DNA from: JAPUDQ01 sp049644865
GTDB lineage: Bacteria > Patescibacteriota > Saccharimonadia > Saccharimonadales > Saccharimonadaceae
Reading direction: 5' to 3'
Assembly (NCBI GenBank): GCA_049644865.1
Contig: JBARSV010000029.1
Location: 1 to 15,715, forward strand
DNA: 15,715 nt
A program made the position numbers and the translations under genes. Below, piece by piece: positions 1 through 8,700 of this stretch (positions within the stretch are counted from its first letter, which is position 1; every line of letters starts with the position of its first letter). A model generated the notes under the pieces. The model was not told the DNA's origin and did not search any database. It saw nothing but the letters and a program-made list of their open reading frames with translations.

Positions 1-65
1 ACAGTAGGCGGGTACAGTATCTAAAATGATCTGTTTAAACATAGTTCTCTTCATAGCAGAGAACA

Positions 66-122
66 GGGTAACCGAATTATGATCTAACCGGTAGAGGGTG
101 GGTAACCTTCTTTATGATCTAA
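66..122. repeat. Direct repeat in the leader region of the first adhesin gene
   Basis: GGGTAACC occurs at 66-73 and 100-107, each followed 3-4 bases later by TTATGATCTAA (77-87 and 112-122), giving a 34-35 bp period. The copies lie just upstream of the predicted promoter of the first adhesin gene and could be a paired regulator site. No gene is seen in 1-206. Function is unknown. Confidence 0.5.
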
Positions 123-155
123 TGCGATTCGCTAGTAAACAGTAGTCATAACCGT

Positions 156-161
156 TATAAT
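156..161 (+). promoter_or_regulatory. -10 box of the first adhesin gene
   Basis: A consensus TATAAT lies 45 bases before the ATG at 207. No convincing -35 hexamer is seen at 17 bp. Transcription would start near 168 and give a leader of about 40 nt. Confidence 0.5.
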
Positions 162-163
162 GT

Positions 164-195
164 TACCTGACCTGTGAGGTGAGTCCGATCAGGTA
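164..195 (+). promoter_or_regulatory. Stem-loop in the 5' leader of the first adhesin mRNA
   Basis: TACCTGA (164-170) pairs with TCAGGTA (189-195), with an inner CCT-GTG-AGG hairpin at 171-179. The 3' arm contains AGGTAG, the only purine-rich ribosome-site candidate before the ATG at 207, so folding could hide it. The hairpin begins at about the predicted transcript 5' end. It may stabilise the mRNA or control its translation. Confidence 0.4.
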
Positions 196-206
196 GAAAA
201 ATACAT

Positions 207-2288
207 ATGCAAGGGAGCGGTTTAACCCAACTCACAAGAGCTAGGGCATTGTTTGTCATAGCCATGGTTAGCGCAGCGCTAACCTGTTTTGCGTTGGCGG
301 GCTCCATCGTCAATGCCGTGACGACCGTACCGACAACAATGAATTTTCAGGGTCGATTAACTGATACGACGGGGTCGCCTGTGGCCGATGGCCTGTACAA
401 TATGCAGTTTCGGTTGTTTACGGTGAGTAGCGGTGGTAGCTCGGTCTGGAACGAGACACGCGAGACAACCAGCCGCGTGCAAGTGACCAATGGCTTGTTC
501 GCGACCAAACTCGGCGACGTGACGCCGCTCAGCGCCAGCCTCTTCGCGAGCGGGGCGTTGTACTTTGAGATTACCTTGCCGACTCCAGCCACCGCGACTT
601 GTGGCACGGCGGCGTGTGCCAGCTGGGAGACGGCGATGAGCCCGCGTCACCAGATGAGTACCAGTGCCTATGCCTACAATGCCGAGACGCTGGACGGTAT
701 CGACGGTGCCGCACTGGCACAGCTCAGCGCCAACAACACGTTTACTGGTACGAATACCGTCAATGTCGCGAGTACGAGTGCTCTTGCGGTGGTAAACGGA
801 GCAACAAATTTGTTCAAGGCCGATACGACGAGCTCACAAGTCGTTATCGGACAGGCTGACGCGGCCGCGGCAGTGCTGGTGCTCGATAGTAGTTCGGGCG
901 CTGACCCGTCGAACGTCGCCGGTTCGATGTATTACAACTCGACGTCGGGTAAATTCCGCTGCTACCAAGGCGGCTGGGTCGACTGTATCACCCCAGCTGG
1001 CGGCGCGACATTGCAGACGGCGTACGATGCTTCGAGCAGTCCAGCGACCATCACGACTACAGCGGCCAAAAGCGTCAAGATCGTGACGGGTGCGGCACCG
1101 ACCGCCGATATCTTCAGTGTCGACACGAGCGCGAATCCAGTGGCCACTAATAACGTCAATGGTATTGACGTGAATTATGCTGGAGGGGCAGGCGTGATCG
1201 AAGGTGCCGGCCTAAGGGTTGACTACACGCCGGGTGGCACAAGCGGTAGTACGTGGGACGGTGTGCGTATCGTCGCGAACGCGACCGGTCCTGCTAGTGG
1301 GGTGACAAGCTATGGCATCAAACTTGAAGGGCCGTCGAGTCCTGGTGCGGGCACAGAGGTTGGTTTACGGGTAGCGAGTGGGTTCGATATCGGTGTCGAT
1401 ATCGCTTCGGGCGGTCTCCAGCTGAGCGCCATGAATGATCCGGCCACACCCGCAGCAGGTAATTTACGCGTTTTTGCCAAAACGAATGCCGGGCGAACGA
1501 TGTTACGCGTTAAGTCTCCGAGCGGTGTTGATTACTCACTTCAGCCGTTTTTTGCGACAAACAGCATCGCCATGTACCGACCGGTGGCTGCTTCGACGAG
1601 TATCACGACTAGCACGACATTTGGGACTGCATTATCACTCAACCACTTTACATCTGGTACAACAGCTTCGACGACGACCACCAAGTCAGCAACGGTCGGG
1701 ACGGGTAGTTTGTTTGCCTCGATGCGTCGGGCACAAATTGGCACGAGCACAGCAGCCTCGACAGTCGGCGATTTGCGCTTCACTACGGCACAAAACTTCC
1801 GGGGTAATGCGACCGACAGAGGGGGCTTTTACTTGGTGGCGCGTTTTGGGATCAGCGCTTATCAGACAGGTGCGCGGTCGTATGTCGGCATGTCAAGTCT
1901 GACAACGGCACTGACAAATGCGGAGGTATCGTCAAATATCAACCTACTTGGTATGGGGTGTGACACTGCTGACACGACATTTTCGATCATGGGGAATGAT
2001 GCCACAGGCACTGCGACTAAGACGGCGCTAGGCGCGAACTTTCCATGTAATACCTCCGCTGCGGACGTTTATGAGCTGCGACTATTTTCGATCCCCAATA
2101 CATCGACGGTGTATTATTCGGTAGCACGGCTGAATACGACAGATTTTACAGAAGGCACGATTACTGCTGCAGCCGATATGCCGGCCAATACAACATTGCT
2201 CTCGCCTCATTTCTTCATTAACAACAACGCCACTGCAGCTCGAGCATCGATGGATATTATGTCGCTGTACGTGGAGACGGATAACTAA
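207..2288 (+). CDS. Secreted adhesin-like surface protein with phage-tail-like C-terminal domain
   Basis: A 693-residue exported protein. A signal peptide or N-terminal anchor covers about residues 12-37 (ARALFVIAMVSAALTC onward, possible cleavage after VNA). It is followed by the NFQGRL...DGLYNMQF module (about 46-70), the STSAYAYNAETLDGIDG module (about 150-170) and an MYYN...KFRCYQGGWVDC module (about 241-261). These are recurrent in large Patescibacteria surface proteins. The middle is Ala/Thr/Ser-rich, as in extracellular beta structure. From about 451 to the end (GFYLVARFGIS, TFSIMGNDATGTATKTALG, YYSVARLNTTDF, final LYVETDN) it resembles the C-terminal beta domain of some phage tail and fibre proteins. 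The N-terminal two thirds is paralogous to the protein at 3477-5705. It heads a block with the two small membrane proteins, the first starting one base after its stop. Surface location is well supported; the ligand is unknown. Confidence 0.75.
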   Translation: MQGSGLTQLTRARALFVIAMVSAALTCFALAGSIVNAVTTVPTTMNFQGRLTDTTGSPVADGLYNMQFRLFTVSSGGSSVWNETRETTSRVQVTNGLFATKLGDVTPLSASLFASGALYFEITLPTPATATCGTAACASWETAMSPRHQMSTSAYAYNAETLDGIDGAALAQLSANNTFTGTNTVNVASTSALAVVNGATNLFKADTTSSQVVIGQADAAAAVLVLDSSSGADPSNVAGSMYYNSTSGKFRCYQGGWVDCITPAGGATLQTAYDASSSPATITTTAAKSVKIVTGAAPTADIFSVDTSANPVATNNVNGIDVNYAGGAGVIEGAGLRVDYTPGGTSGSTWDGVRIVANATGPASGVTSYGIKLEGPSSPGAGTEVGLRVASGFDIGVDIASGGLQLSAMNDPATPAAGNLRVFAKTNAGRTMLRVKSPSGVDYSLQPFFATNSIAMYRPVAASTSITTSTTFGTALSLNHFTSGTTASTTTTKSATVGTGSLFASMRRAQIGTSTAASTVGDLRFTTAQNFRGNATDRGGFYLVARFGISAYQTGARSYVGMSSLTTALTNAEVSSNINLLGMGCDTADTTFSIMGNDATGTATKTALGANFPCNTSAADVYELRLFSIPNTSTVYYSVARLNTTDFTEGTITAAADMPANTTLLSPHFFINNNATAARASMDIMSLYVETDN

Positions 2289-2289
2289 T

Positions 2290-2625
2290 ATGAAGAAAAA
2301 GCTATATCTGCTAATATCGGCTGGTATTCTTGTCGTTGTGGCTATTGTAGCCGTTATGTTGGTGAACCTCAGTAGAACTGACCGCGACGAGACGGTTGAG
2401 AGCATTGTAACGCGTGTCGGCCGTCACTATTTGTTGCCGGATGATGAAACTCCTGCGCTGCTGACGGTGACTGACGTCACGAAACTTCAGTCTGAGTTTT
2501 TGCGATCGGCGCAAAACGGCGACAAGATGCTAGTGTACAAGAATCATAAAAAAGTTATTCTATATCGTCCATCTGCTGACCGCGTTGTCGAGGTGGGACC
2601 GGTCAGTATCGCAGACACCGAGTAA
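2290..2625 (+). CDS. Small single-pass membrane protein of unknown function
   Basis: A 111-residue protein with a basic start (MKKK), one hydrophobic segment at about residues 5-26 and a soluble, probably extracytoplasmic, remainder containing ALLTVTDVTKLQSEF, KMLVYKNHKKVILYRPS and VVEVGPV. This reads as a small beta-rich domain. Similar short proteins are common next to surface or pilus genes in Saccharibacteria, but I know no assigned function. The ATG follows the upstream stop codon by one base, so translation is probably coupled to the adhesin gene and the two share an mRNA. Confidence 0.7.
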   Translation: MKKKLYLLISAGILVVVAIVAVMLVNLSRTDRDETVESIVTRVGRHYLLPDDETPALLTVTDVTKLQSEFLRSAQNGDKMLVYKNHKKVILYRPSADRVVEVGPVSIADTE

Positions 2626-2632
2626 TATCAGG

Positions 2633-2638
2633 TATACT
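2633..2638 (+). promoter_or_regulatory. -10 box giving a probable leaderless mRNA
   Basis: TATACT ends 7 bases before the A of the ATG at 2645. The expected transcription start is therefore on or next to the start codon. No Shine-Dalgarno sequence lies between, which favours leaderless initiation. The gene may also be read from the upstream operon. Confidence 0.5.
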
Positions 2639-2644
2639 AGAAGT

Positions 2645-3139
2645 ATGAAAGTCGAGGTGAAGGCAACAGAGGACAAAGTGGCTGATGAGGCGAAAACGCC
2701 GGCGTTTAAGAACCGCAAGCGTCGCCGGTCACTACGTATCACGATGCCGCGCATGACTTGGCGTAGGGTCGGTATAGGAGGGGTGGTCACACTTATCGTG
2801 GCTGCTGCGGCGTGGCTGTACCTTACGGGCATGCAGAGTCAGTCGATCAATCGCTCGGCCTATCAGGTGGTGTACCTCACAAATGGACAGGCGTATTTTG
2901 GTAAATTGCAAAATACGAGTGGCGAATACCTTGTGATGAGGAGTCCGTACTCGGCACAGTCGGTTCAGGCTGAGCCGAAAGCAGAGGAGGAGACCACACC
3001 TACGACGACATTACTTCGGGTGCGTGATCAGGTGTATGGCCCAGAGGACAGCATCGCGATTCGGGCTGAGACGGTAGCGTTTTGGCAAAATCTTCGCGAT
3101 GATAGCAAAATCACCGCGCTTCTGAAGTCAAAACAGTAG
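2645..3139 (+). CDS. Membrane-anchored protein of unknown function, Patescibacteria type
   Basis: A 164-residue protein from the ATG at 2645. An in-frame ATG at 2585 would overlap the preceding gene and add a tail that looks unlike coding, so the later start is preferred; it also sits just after a TATACT box. A basic cytoplasmic part (NRKRRRSLRI) precedes one membrane segment at about residues 40-60 (VGIGGVVTLIVAAAAWLYL). The outer domain has QVVYLTNGQAYFGKLQNTSGEYLVM (about 73-97), LLRVRDQVYGPEDSIAIRAE and VAFWQNLRDDSKI. This 'NGQ.YFGKL ... GPED ... FW.NL' pattern recurs in Saccharibacteria and other Patescibacteria next to surface or pilus genes. Its biochemical role is not known to me. Confidence 0.7.
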   Translation: MKVEVKATEDKVADEAKTPAFKNRKRRRSLRITMPRMTWRRVGIGGVVTLIVAAAAWLYLTGMQSQSINRSAYQVVYLTNGQAYFGKLQNTSGEYLVMRSPYSAQSVQAEPKAEEETTPTTTLLRVRDQVYGPEDSIAIRAETVAFWQNLRDDSKITALLKSKQ

Positions 3140-3177
3140 TAAAACGTTGTAAATACTACTCATAAAAACTAGCTTTT
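3135..3177 (+). terminator. Weak terminator candidate after the small membrane protein genes
   Basis: AGTAGTA (3135-3141, overlapping the TAG stop) pairs with TACTACT (3154-3160) around a 12-base loop. An AAAAACTAGCTTTTTT stretch follows at about 3164-3179. The stem is A/T-rich and the U-run is not directly attached, so this is tentative. Confidence 0.3.
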
Positions 3178-3192
3178 TTATAGCGTAAGCAG

Positions 3193-3198
3193 TATAAT
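3193..3198 (+). promoter_or_regulatory. -10 box of the second adhesin gene
   Basis: A consensus TATAAT predicts transcription from about 3205. No good -35 is visible. The start lies immediately before the stem-loop at 3207-3229. Confidence 0.5.
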
Positions 3199-3206
3199 CC
3201 AAATCA

Positions 3207-3229
3207 GCCTATTTGTGAGACAAACAGGC
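3207..3229 (+). promoter_or_regulatory. 5'-terminal stem-loop of the second adhesin mRNA
   Basis: GCCT-A-TTTGT (3207-3216), loop GAG, then ACAAA-C-AGGC (3220-3229): a 9-bp stem with one A/C mismatch. It would sit at the extreme 5' end of the transcript, a placement typical of mRNA-stabilising hairpins. The first adhesin gene has a hairpin in the same place. Confidence 0.4.
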
Positions 3230-3476
3230 AGTAACATACACACAAAAAGGGAACATGGCTAAAAACATCCCCGGTAAAAGGGCGATATTGTTCGCGATAC
3301 CCGTGATCAGTTATATACTGGTCTCTTTTGCGTATCTGAACGGTCTCAGGAACCGCAAGCCTGCCGTCCAGCGCAGCTGGCCGCGCCGCTTGCGTCTCCG
3401 CATATCGCACATTTTTCCTTTGCAGTACTCACGCGCAGTACCTTTTGTACAGCTTGTTCCGTGCTTCAAGGAGAAA

Positions 3477-5705
3477 ATGCGCGCTATGCTGGAGTCCATA
3501 GCCCGATTCGCTTTGTTGGCTTTCCTTCTTCTCTCTTCCTTCTTCCTCCTGTCTCCCCCCGCCTCCGCCGCCCCCACCACCATGAACTTCCAAGGTCGTC
3601 TCCTCGATACCACCGGTACTCCTGTGACTGATGGTCTCTACAACATGCAGTTCAAGCTCTATGATGCCAGTAGTGGGGGAACCCTCCTCTGGAGTGAAAT
3701 ACGAGAAAACAATGGCTCTGACTATCGCATCCAAGTCACCAATGGTCTCTTCACGGCTAAGCTCGGTCAGCGTACCGCTCTGAGTGCTAGTGTCTTCTCC
3801 GGTAATAGTGTCTACTTTGAGATCACCCAAGCCACTCCTGCCACCGCGACCTGTTCCACCGCCTCCTGTGCTTCCTGGGAATCCCCCATGGCTCCTCGTC
3901 ATCAACTGAGTACCAGTGCCTATGCGTTCAATAGTGATACCCTCGATGGCATCGACTCTACCGCCTTTGGCCAGCTCAGCGCTAACAATACGTGGACGGG
4001 GACGAACACGATCCAACTGACCAATGCCGGTGCCTTGGTCGTCCAGAATGCCTCGAGCGTTCCTGTCCTGACTGCTGACACCAGTACACCGAAGCTTCAG
4101 GTTGGCTCAAGTACGACCGATGCGGCCGTCATCTACTTCATGCTTGACCAGTACAACCAAGCTACCGACCCAGCAGGGACGACCAACGGTGCCATGTACT
4201 ACAACACTAGTATGAACAAATTCCGTTGTTACCAGGGTGGATGGACAGATTGTGTTGTGAATAGCAGCGGTTTTGCGACCACGGCACTCGACAATCTTGC
4301 CAGCACCAACATAACAGCGGCGCTGAACCGTACGGCCGGCAACCTGACTCTCCAGACTACCACCAGTGGCAACATCGTTCTTAACCCTGTTGGTACAGTT
4401 GAACTACAAAAAACCACCAACGTGACCGGTAACTTAACGACCAGCGGCACCATTAGCTTGACTGGTGCGACCGCTGCCGTTGCGGCTACCACCGCTGCTA
4501 CTAACTTTACTGTCGATGCGGGGACAACTGGACAGGTACAGATCGGCAGTACCAGCACGGGAGATATCTTACTCGGTGGCGGCTCGGGTGCAACGGGCTG
4601 TACCCTCACCAACAGTACTGGTGCGCTGGCTTGTACGTCGACGGTTAATGGCGCCACTTTAACTGGCGGCTCACTCAGTGCAACTGCCGTTAATGGCCTG
4701 ACTGTATCTGGTACTGCCATTACCGGCAGCGGCGCACTAGCCATTGCATCGGGCGGTACCAACACCAACCTGACACTTAATGGTAATGGCACCGGTCTGG
4801 TGCAGATCGGTGCGACCAGCACCGGTAACATTGAGCTTGGCGGCGGCTCGGGGAGTACTGGCTGTACGGTTACTAACAGCACCGGTGCTTTCGCCTGCAG
4901 CAGCACCATTACCGGTACCCAGCTTGTCTCGACCATTGCGACAGGTACAGCTCCCCTCACGGTGACTAGTACGACGAAGGTAACAAATCTTAACTCAGAT
5001 ACCCTCGATGGCATCGACTCTACCGCCTTTGGCCAGCTCAGCGCTAACAATACGTGGACGGGGACGAACTTATTTAAAACAACGAGTGCGACAGCCCTAC
5101 AGGTACAGAACGCTAGTAGTGCAATCTTGCTTACCGCAGATACTAGTGCTGGACAAGTCGTAATAGGGAGCTCTGGCAACACCATAACCCTTAGCTCATC
5201 AGGAGTAAGCCTGGCTGGAACGGCTCGCAAGACAAAGACATTACTTATAACGCCAGAATATCCTAACTCTGTGCTTGATGCTGGATCTGGCAGTAATAAC
5301 ACTGGCACCATGACAAGCGGGTATGATATGACAAATCGCATGAATTATTACAAATGGACTACCAGCCAGGTAACCAATCAGAGCTATGACGTGGTGGCTC
5401 AGATACCCATACCCTCTGATTTCTCAGCGTGGAGCGGCTCAATTAGCGTTAAGTCGTATACGTCGAACACAACGAATGGTACGATTACTCTTGCTGCAAT
5501 TGACTCCGCCGGTACTACGCAGTGCAACTTTGTCTCAGCGACGCCAGGGAGTACCAGTACGTGGACTGCCACTAGTAACTGTACGCTCAGCGCAGGTACT
5601 TATACCGCTGGCGATTACATTACGCTACGTATTAGACTCCAAGCGCCAACGAGTGGAGACACAAGAGTCGGTAATATATCGCTTAGCTACTTAACAAGTT
5701 ACTAG
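3477..5705 (+). CDS. Second secreted adhesin-like surface protein
   Basis: A 742-residue exported protein if read from the ATG at 3477. That start follows AAGGAG (3468-3473) and gives a classic signal peptide (about 1-31, LLAFLLLSSFFLLSPPASA then AP). The open frame reaches an ATG at 3255, which would add 74 residues. Modules: NFQGRL...DGLYNMQF (about 37-60), STSAYAFNSDTLDGIDS (about 147-160), GAMYYN...KFRCYQGGWTDC (about 238-259), two imperfect repeats of about 41 residues (QIGSTSTGDILLGGGSG near 355 and QIGATSTGNIELGGGSG near 442), a second TLDGIDSTAFGQLSANN copy (about 509) and a C-terminal beta domain from about 588 (LLITPEYPNSVL, NYYKWTTSQ, DVVAQIPIPSDFSAW). The C-terminal domain is familiar from Patescibacteria surface proteins. 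The first third uses many C-ending codons, unlike the rest and unlike the paralogue at 207-2288. The ligand is unknown. Confidence 0.75.
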   Translation: MRAMLESIARFALLAFLLLSSFFLLSPPASAAPTTMNFQGRLLDTTGTPVTDGLYNMQFKLYDASSGGTLLWSEIRENNGSDYRIQVTNGLFTAKLGQRTALSASVFSGNSVYFEITQATPATATCSTASCASWESPMAPRHQLSTSAYAFNSDTLDGIDSTAFGQLSANNTWTGTNTIQLTNAGALVVQNASSVPVLTADTSTPKLQVGSSTTDAAVIYFMLDQYNQATDPAGTTNGAMYYNTSMNKFRCYQGGWTDCVVNSSGFATTALDNLASTNITAALNRTAGNLTLQTTTSGNIVLNPVGTVELQKTTNVTGNLTTSGTISLTGATAAVAATTAATNFTVDAGTTGQVQIGSTSTGDILLGGGSGATGCTLTNSTGALACTSTVNGATLTGGSLSATAVNGLTVSGTAITGSGALAIASGGTNTNLTLNGNGTGLVQIGATSTGNIELGGGSGSTGCTVTNSTGAFACSSTITGTQLVSTIATGTAPLTVTSTTKVTNLNSDTLDGIDSTAFGQLSANNTWTGTNLFKTTSATALQVQNASSAILLTADTSAGQVVIGSSGNTITLSSSGVSLAGTARKTKTLLITPEYPNSVLDAGSGSNNTGTMTSGYDMTNRMNYYKWTTSQVTNQSYDVVAQIPIPSDFSAWSGSISVKSYTSNTTNGTITLAAIDSAGTTQCNFVSATPGSTSTWTATSNCTLSAGTYTAGDYITLRIRLQAPTSGDTRVGNISLSYLTSY
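3936..4007 (+). repeat. 72-bp direct repeat, copy 1
   Basis: This 72-base stretch, starting GATACCCTCGATGG and ending GGGACGAAC, is identical to 4998-5069. It encodes DTLDGIDSTAFGQLSANN and the following TWTGTN. The flanking bases differ, so the identity is sharply bounded. The two copies lie 1062 bp apart in one reading frame. Confidence 0.9.
4537..4662 (+). repeat. Intragenic protein repeat, unit 1
   Basis: This stretch encodes QIGSTSTGDILLGGGSG, then TGCTLTNSTGALACTSTVNG. The unit at about 4801-4926 encodes the closely matching QIGATSTGNIELGGGSG and TGCTVTNSTGAFACSSTITG. It is a module of about 41 residues, duplicated in the stalk-like middle of the protein. Confidence 0.75.
4801..4926 (+). 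repeat. Intragenic protein repeat, unit 2
   Basis: The second copy of the module of about 41 residues described at 4537-4662. It has diverged at several synonymous and conservative sites, so it is older than the exact 72-bp repeat. Confidence 0.75.
4998..5069 (+). repeat. 72-bp direct repeat, copy 2
   Basis: Identical to 3936-4007 over 72 bases. It re-inserts the DTLDGIDSTAFGQLSANN module just before the C-terminal domain of the same protein. Confidence 0.9.
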
Positions 5706-5718
5706 TGAGTCGATAGCC

Positions 5719-5727
5719 TGGTATAAT
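5719..5727 (+). promoter_or_regulatory. Extended -10 promoter of the kelch gene
   Basis: TGGTATAAT (TGn plus consensus -10 at 5722-5727) predicts a start near 5734 and a leader of about 27 nt before the GTG at 5761. No clear -35 or Shine-Dalgarno sequence is seen. A second A/T-rich TATAAG at 5744-5749 is closer to the start codon and could give an almost leaderless mRNA. Confidence 0.5.
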
Positions 5728-5760
5728 TATAGCCACAACCAGTTATAAGAGTAAATCTGT

Positions 5761-8700
5761 GTGATAATTCCAAAACTAGCGCGAGTAATACATGACGTAC
5801 GAAGAAGTGTCCGGAACGCTGTGAAGCGGTCTTGGCCATCTCACATTTGGCAGCGTGTTGTGGTAGGGCTAGTTATCGCTGGATTACTGTTGCCAACGCT
5901 TACCGAAATAATCATAAGCAAACAGTATTTGTTGAGCAGCAAGTCGGACGCATTACTTAGCGTTGTATCTCCAGCTTTAGCAAAGAAGATCACATACGAT
6001 CCGCAAGCAAAAATGTGGCAGTTTAATCGTGACGGTATACGGACACTGAGCCAACCCTCATCAGACAATAAGCCAGATATATCAGTAGCGAGCAGACTAA
6101 TGCAAGCTCAGATCGGCGGGAACGGTAAGAACGATGCGAGCCTGTATTCTGTTGACATGCCCGTTGACCCCTCTAAGGGTTTCACCTACTATGACAACAA
6201 CTCACAACTATCATTTTCTCTAGTACCACAATTTGCGATAGGCGAAGGGCGTACGAATAATGGACGGATAATCTATCCGGCTGGCGGTCACCAGATTGTT
6301 TACACACCTATGAATAACGGGCTCAAGGAAGATATCATCTTACCGCAACGCGGTGATGATACACTTGACGTCAGTTATTCATTAAAGCTGGGTAAATATC
6401 TGGCAGCGCGCATATTAGGAGATGGTTCAGTCGGCATATTTTCGGGTGATCCGGTGATGTTTGGCAACATAGGCGCCGAGATGGATCATAAAAAACTTGA
6501 GAGTGCTCGTGAGGCTGCTAAGAAAGATTTTTTAGTGTTTGCGTTGCCTGCTCCAGTTATTAAACAAACCGGTGGCTCCACTAGTACGGCTCGTGCGCAG
6601 TTTGCGCTCGAGGACAATGGGGCAACTCTTCGATTGACCGCCCGGGATTTGCGCTCGTTGCAGTATCCCGTTTCTGTCGACCCGAGTGTTGTTATTACCA
6701 GTACGACAGATTTTAGCAAGGGGAATAACGAAGGTAACATTGATTTTCCGGCTGACCAAATCAACCGAGGCGGGTTAACAGGGGGCTCTGTTGGTACTTG
6801 GTCGACCACCACGGCCTTCACGACTGCTCGCTATAATCACAGCACTGTTGTATACAACGGCTACCTGTACGTATTAGGTGGGGATAATGGTACGACGCAG
6901 TTTAACGATGTCCAGTATGCTCCCATCAACAGTGATGGTACCATCGGTACCTGGTCAACTACCACAGCCTTTAACACTGTTCGTACTAATCATAGCACAG
7001 TTGCGTACAACGGTTTTCTCTACGTTATCGGTGGCCTCAATGGCGGATCAAACGAATTAAATACTGTCCAATATGCTCCTGTCAATGCTAACGGCACTGT
7101 CGGTACCTGGTCAGCTACCACCGCTTTCACAAACGGCCGCGATGGTCATGCCTCTGTTGCTTACAACGGCTATCTGTATGTGGTAGGTGGATATAATGGC
7201 ACATTGTCGTTGAACGATGTCCAATATGCCCCCATCAACTCCGATGGCACTGTTGGTACTTGGTCGACCACCACCGCTTTCACAACTGCCCGAACTGGCC
7301 ATACGTCTGTTGTTTATAATAGCTATCTGTATATTGCTGGTGGTAGCGGTGCTTCGAGGCTCAACGATGTCCAATATGCCCCCATCAACGCCAATGGTAC
7401 TGTCGGTACCTGGTCAACCACCACCACCTTTACAACTGCCCGTGCTAGTCATACTTCCGTTGGCTACAATGGCTATATTTATATAATTGGCGGAGGATCT
7501 CCAGGGGCTCTGAATGATGTCCAGTACGTTAAAATCGACCCTGCGGGCATAACTGGAGCATATACTTCAGTATCAGCTGCTAGCTCCAGAGCCTGGGGGA
7601 GTGCAGTTGAACGGCAAGGACTTGTCGCATATCTCGGTGGGTGCAGTGCTGTCAGTGGAGACGTCTGCTCCACGCCGACTACGACAAATGAACTTGATTT
7701 TGACACTCTGGGCATCAACCCTCTGCCGGCAGCCCGGGGCATGGGGGGTGCGTTTATCTACAATAGCGACCTTTATTACATTGCCGGTCGTCCTACCTCA
7801 ACCACGCTGGCAAGTAATATGTATTACTATGGCGGAGGCACATGGGCTAACCAGGGCTCTTTTACGGGTCTCTCGGCCCGGTACGGGTTTACGACCTTAA
7901 CCTATGATAATAATTTGTATATCATCGGCGGCTGCACGACTGCGAGCGGTGCTTGCACCGCATATGAAAATACCGTCCTCTATGCTAAGCTCGACGGCAC
8001 CGGGTCATTTTTGACCAACCCGAGTTGCGCTAACACCTTTTGCCCCCTCACTGCATTATCGACGGCGCGGATGTTTCATACTGCCGCCATAGAGGGCAAC
8101 AAGCTCTATGTAGCGGGCGGCGTTGCGAGCGGCCCGACGAATCTCAATGATGTCCAATATGCGACTATTAATAGTGATGGCACCATAGGGTCATGGACAT
8201 CCACTACAGCCTTCACCACGGCTCGGTACGGCCACATGATGTGGGTCGAGCGTGGATATATGTATATAAGCAGTGGCAAGACAGCAAGCAGTACATTTAT
8301 TTCTTCGGTATACTTCGCTCGTTTGACATCCTCTGGTGCTATTGCATCTGATTCGGGGTGTGGCAGCGCCTGGTGCACCGCGCCGTCTGTACCGGTCGCG
8401 CGGGGAGGTGCTGCCTATACAAAATCTTTTCGTGACCTGACTGTAATAGGGGGGCAGACAGCCAATACCACAGTGAGTTCTACCGTGTACTATGCAGCTG
8501 TTGCCAATGGCGGTCGAGGTACTGCCAGGAGCCAGACAACACCCATCACTGGTGCAATCAGCTCGCGTGAATTTCACCAGACTGTTGCGTACAACGGCTA
8601 TCTGTACGTATTAGGAGGAAATAGTGGCGGTGGCGGATACCTTGCTACCGTACAGTATGGGTCAATTGGCAGTACCGGTGATGTTGCGTCGTGGGCCTCG

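Noticed and set aside
1..206. A partial gene entering from the left edge
   Set aside because: All + strand frames are closed quickly by stops and none shows coding character. The stretch looks regulatory.
4229..5341. 370-codon minus-strand open frame inside the second adhesin
   Set aside because: Long, but its valine/proline/leucine-rich product is simply the complement of the Thr/Ala/Gly-rich adhesin codons. It has no ribosome site or known motif.
6793..7554. CRISPR-like regular repeats
   Set aside because: The period of about 153 bp keeps reading frame and encodes kelch repeats, so these are protein-coding tandem repeats.
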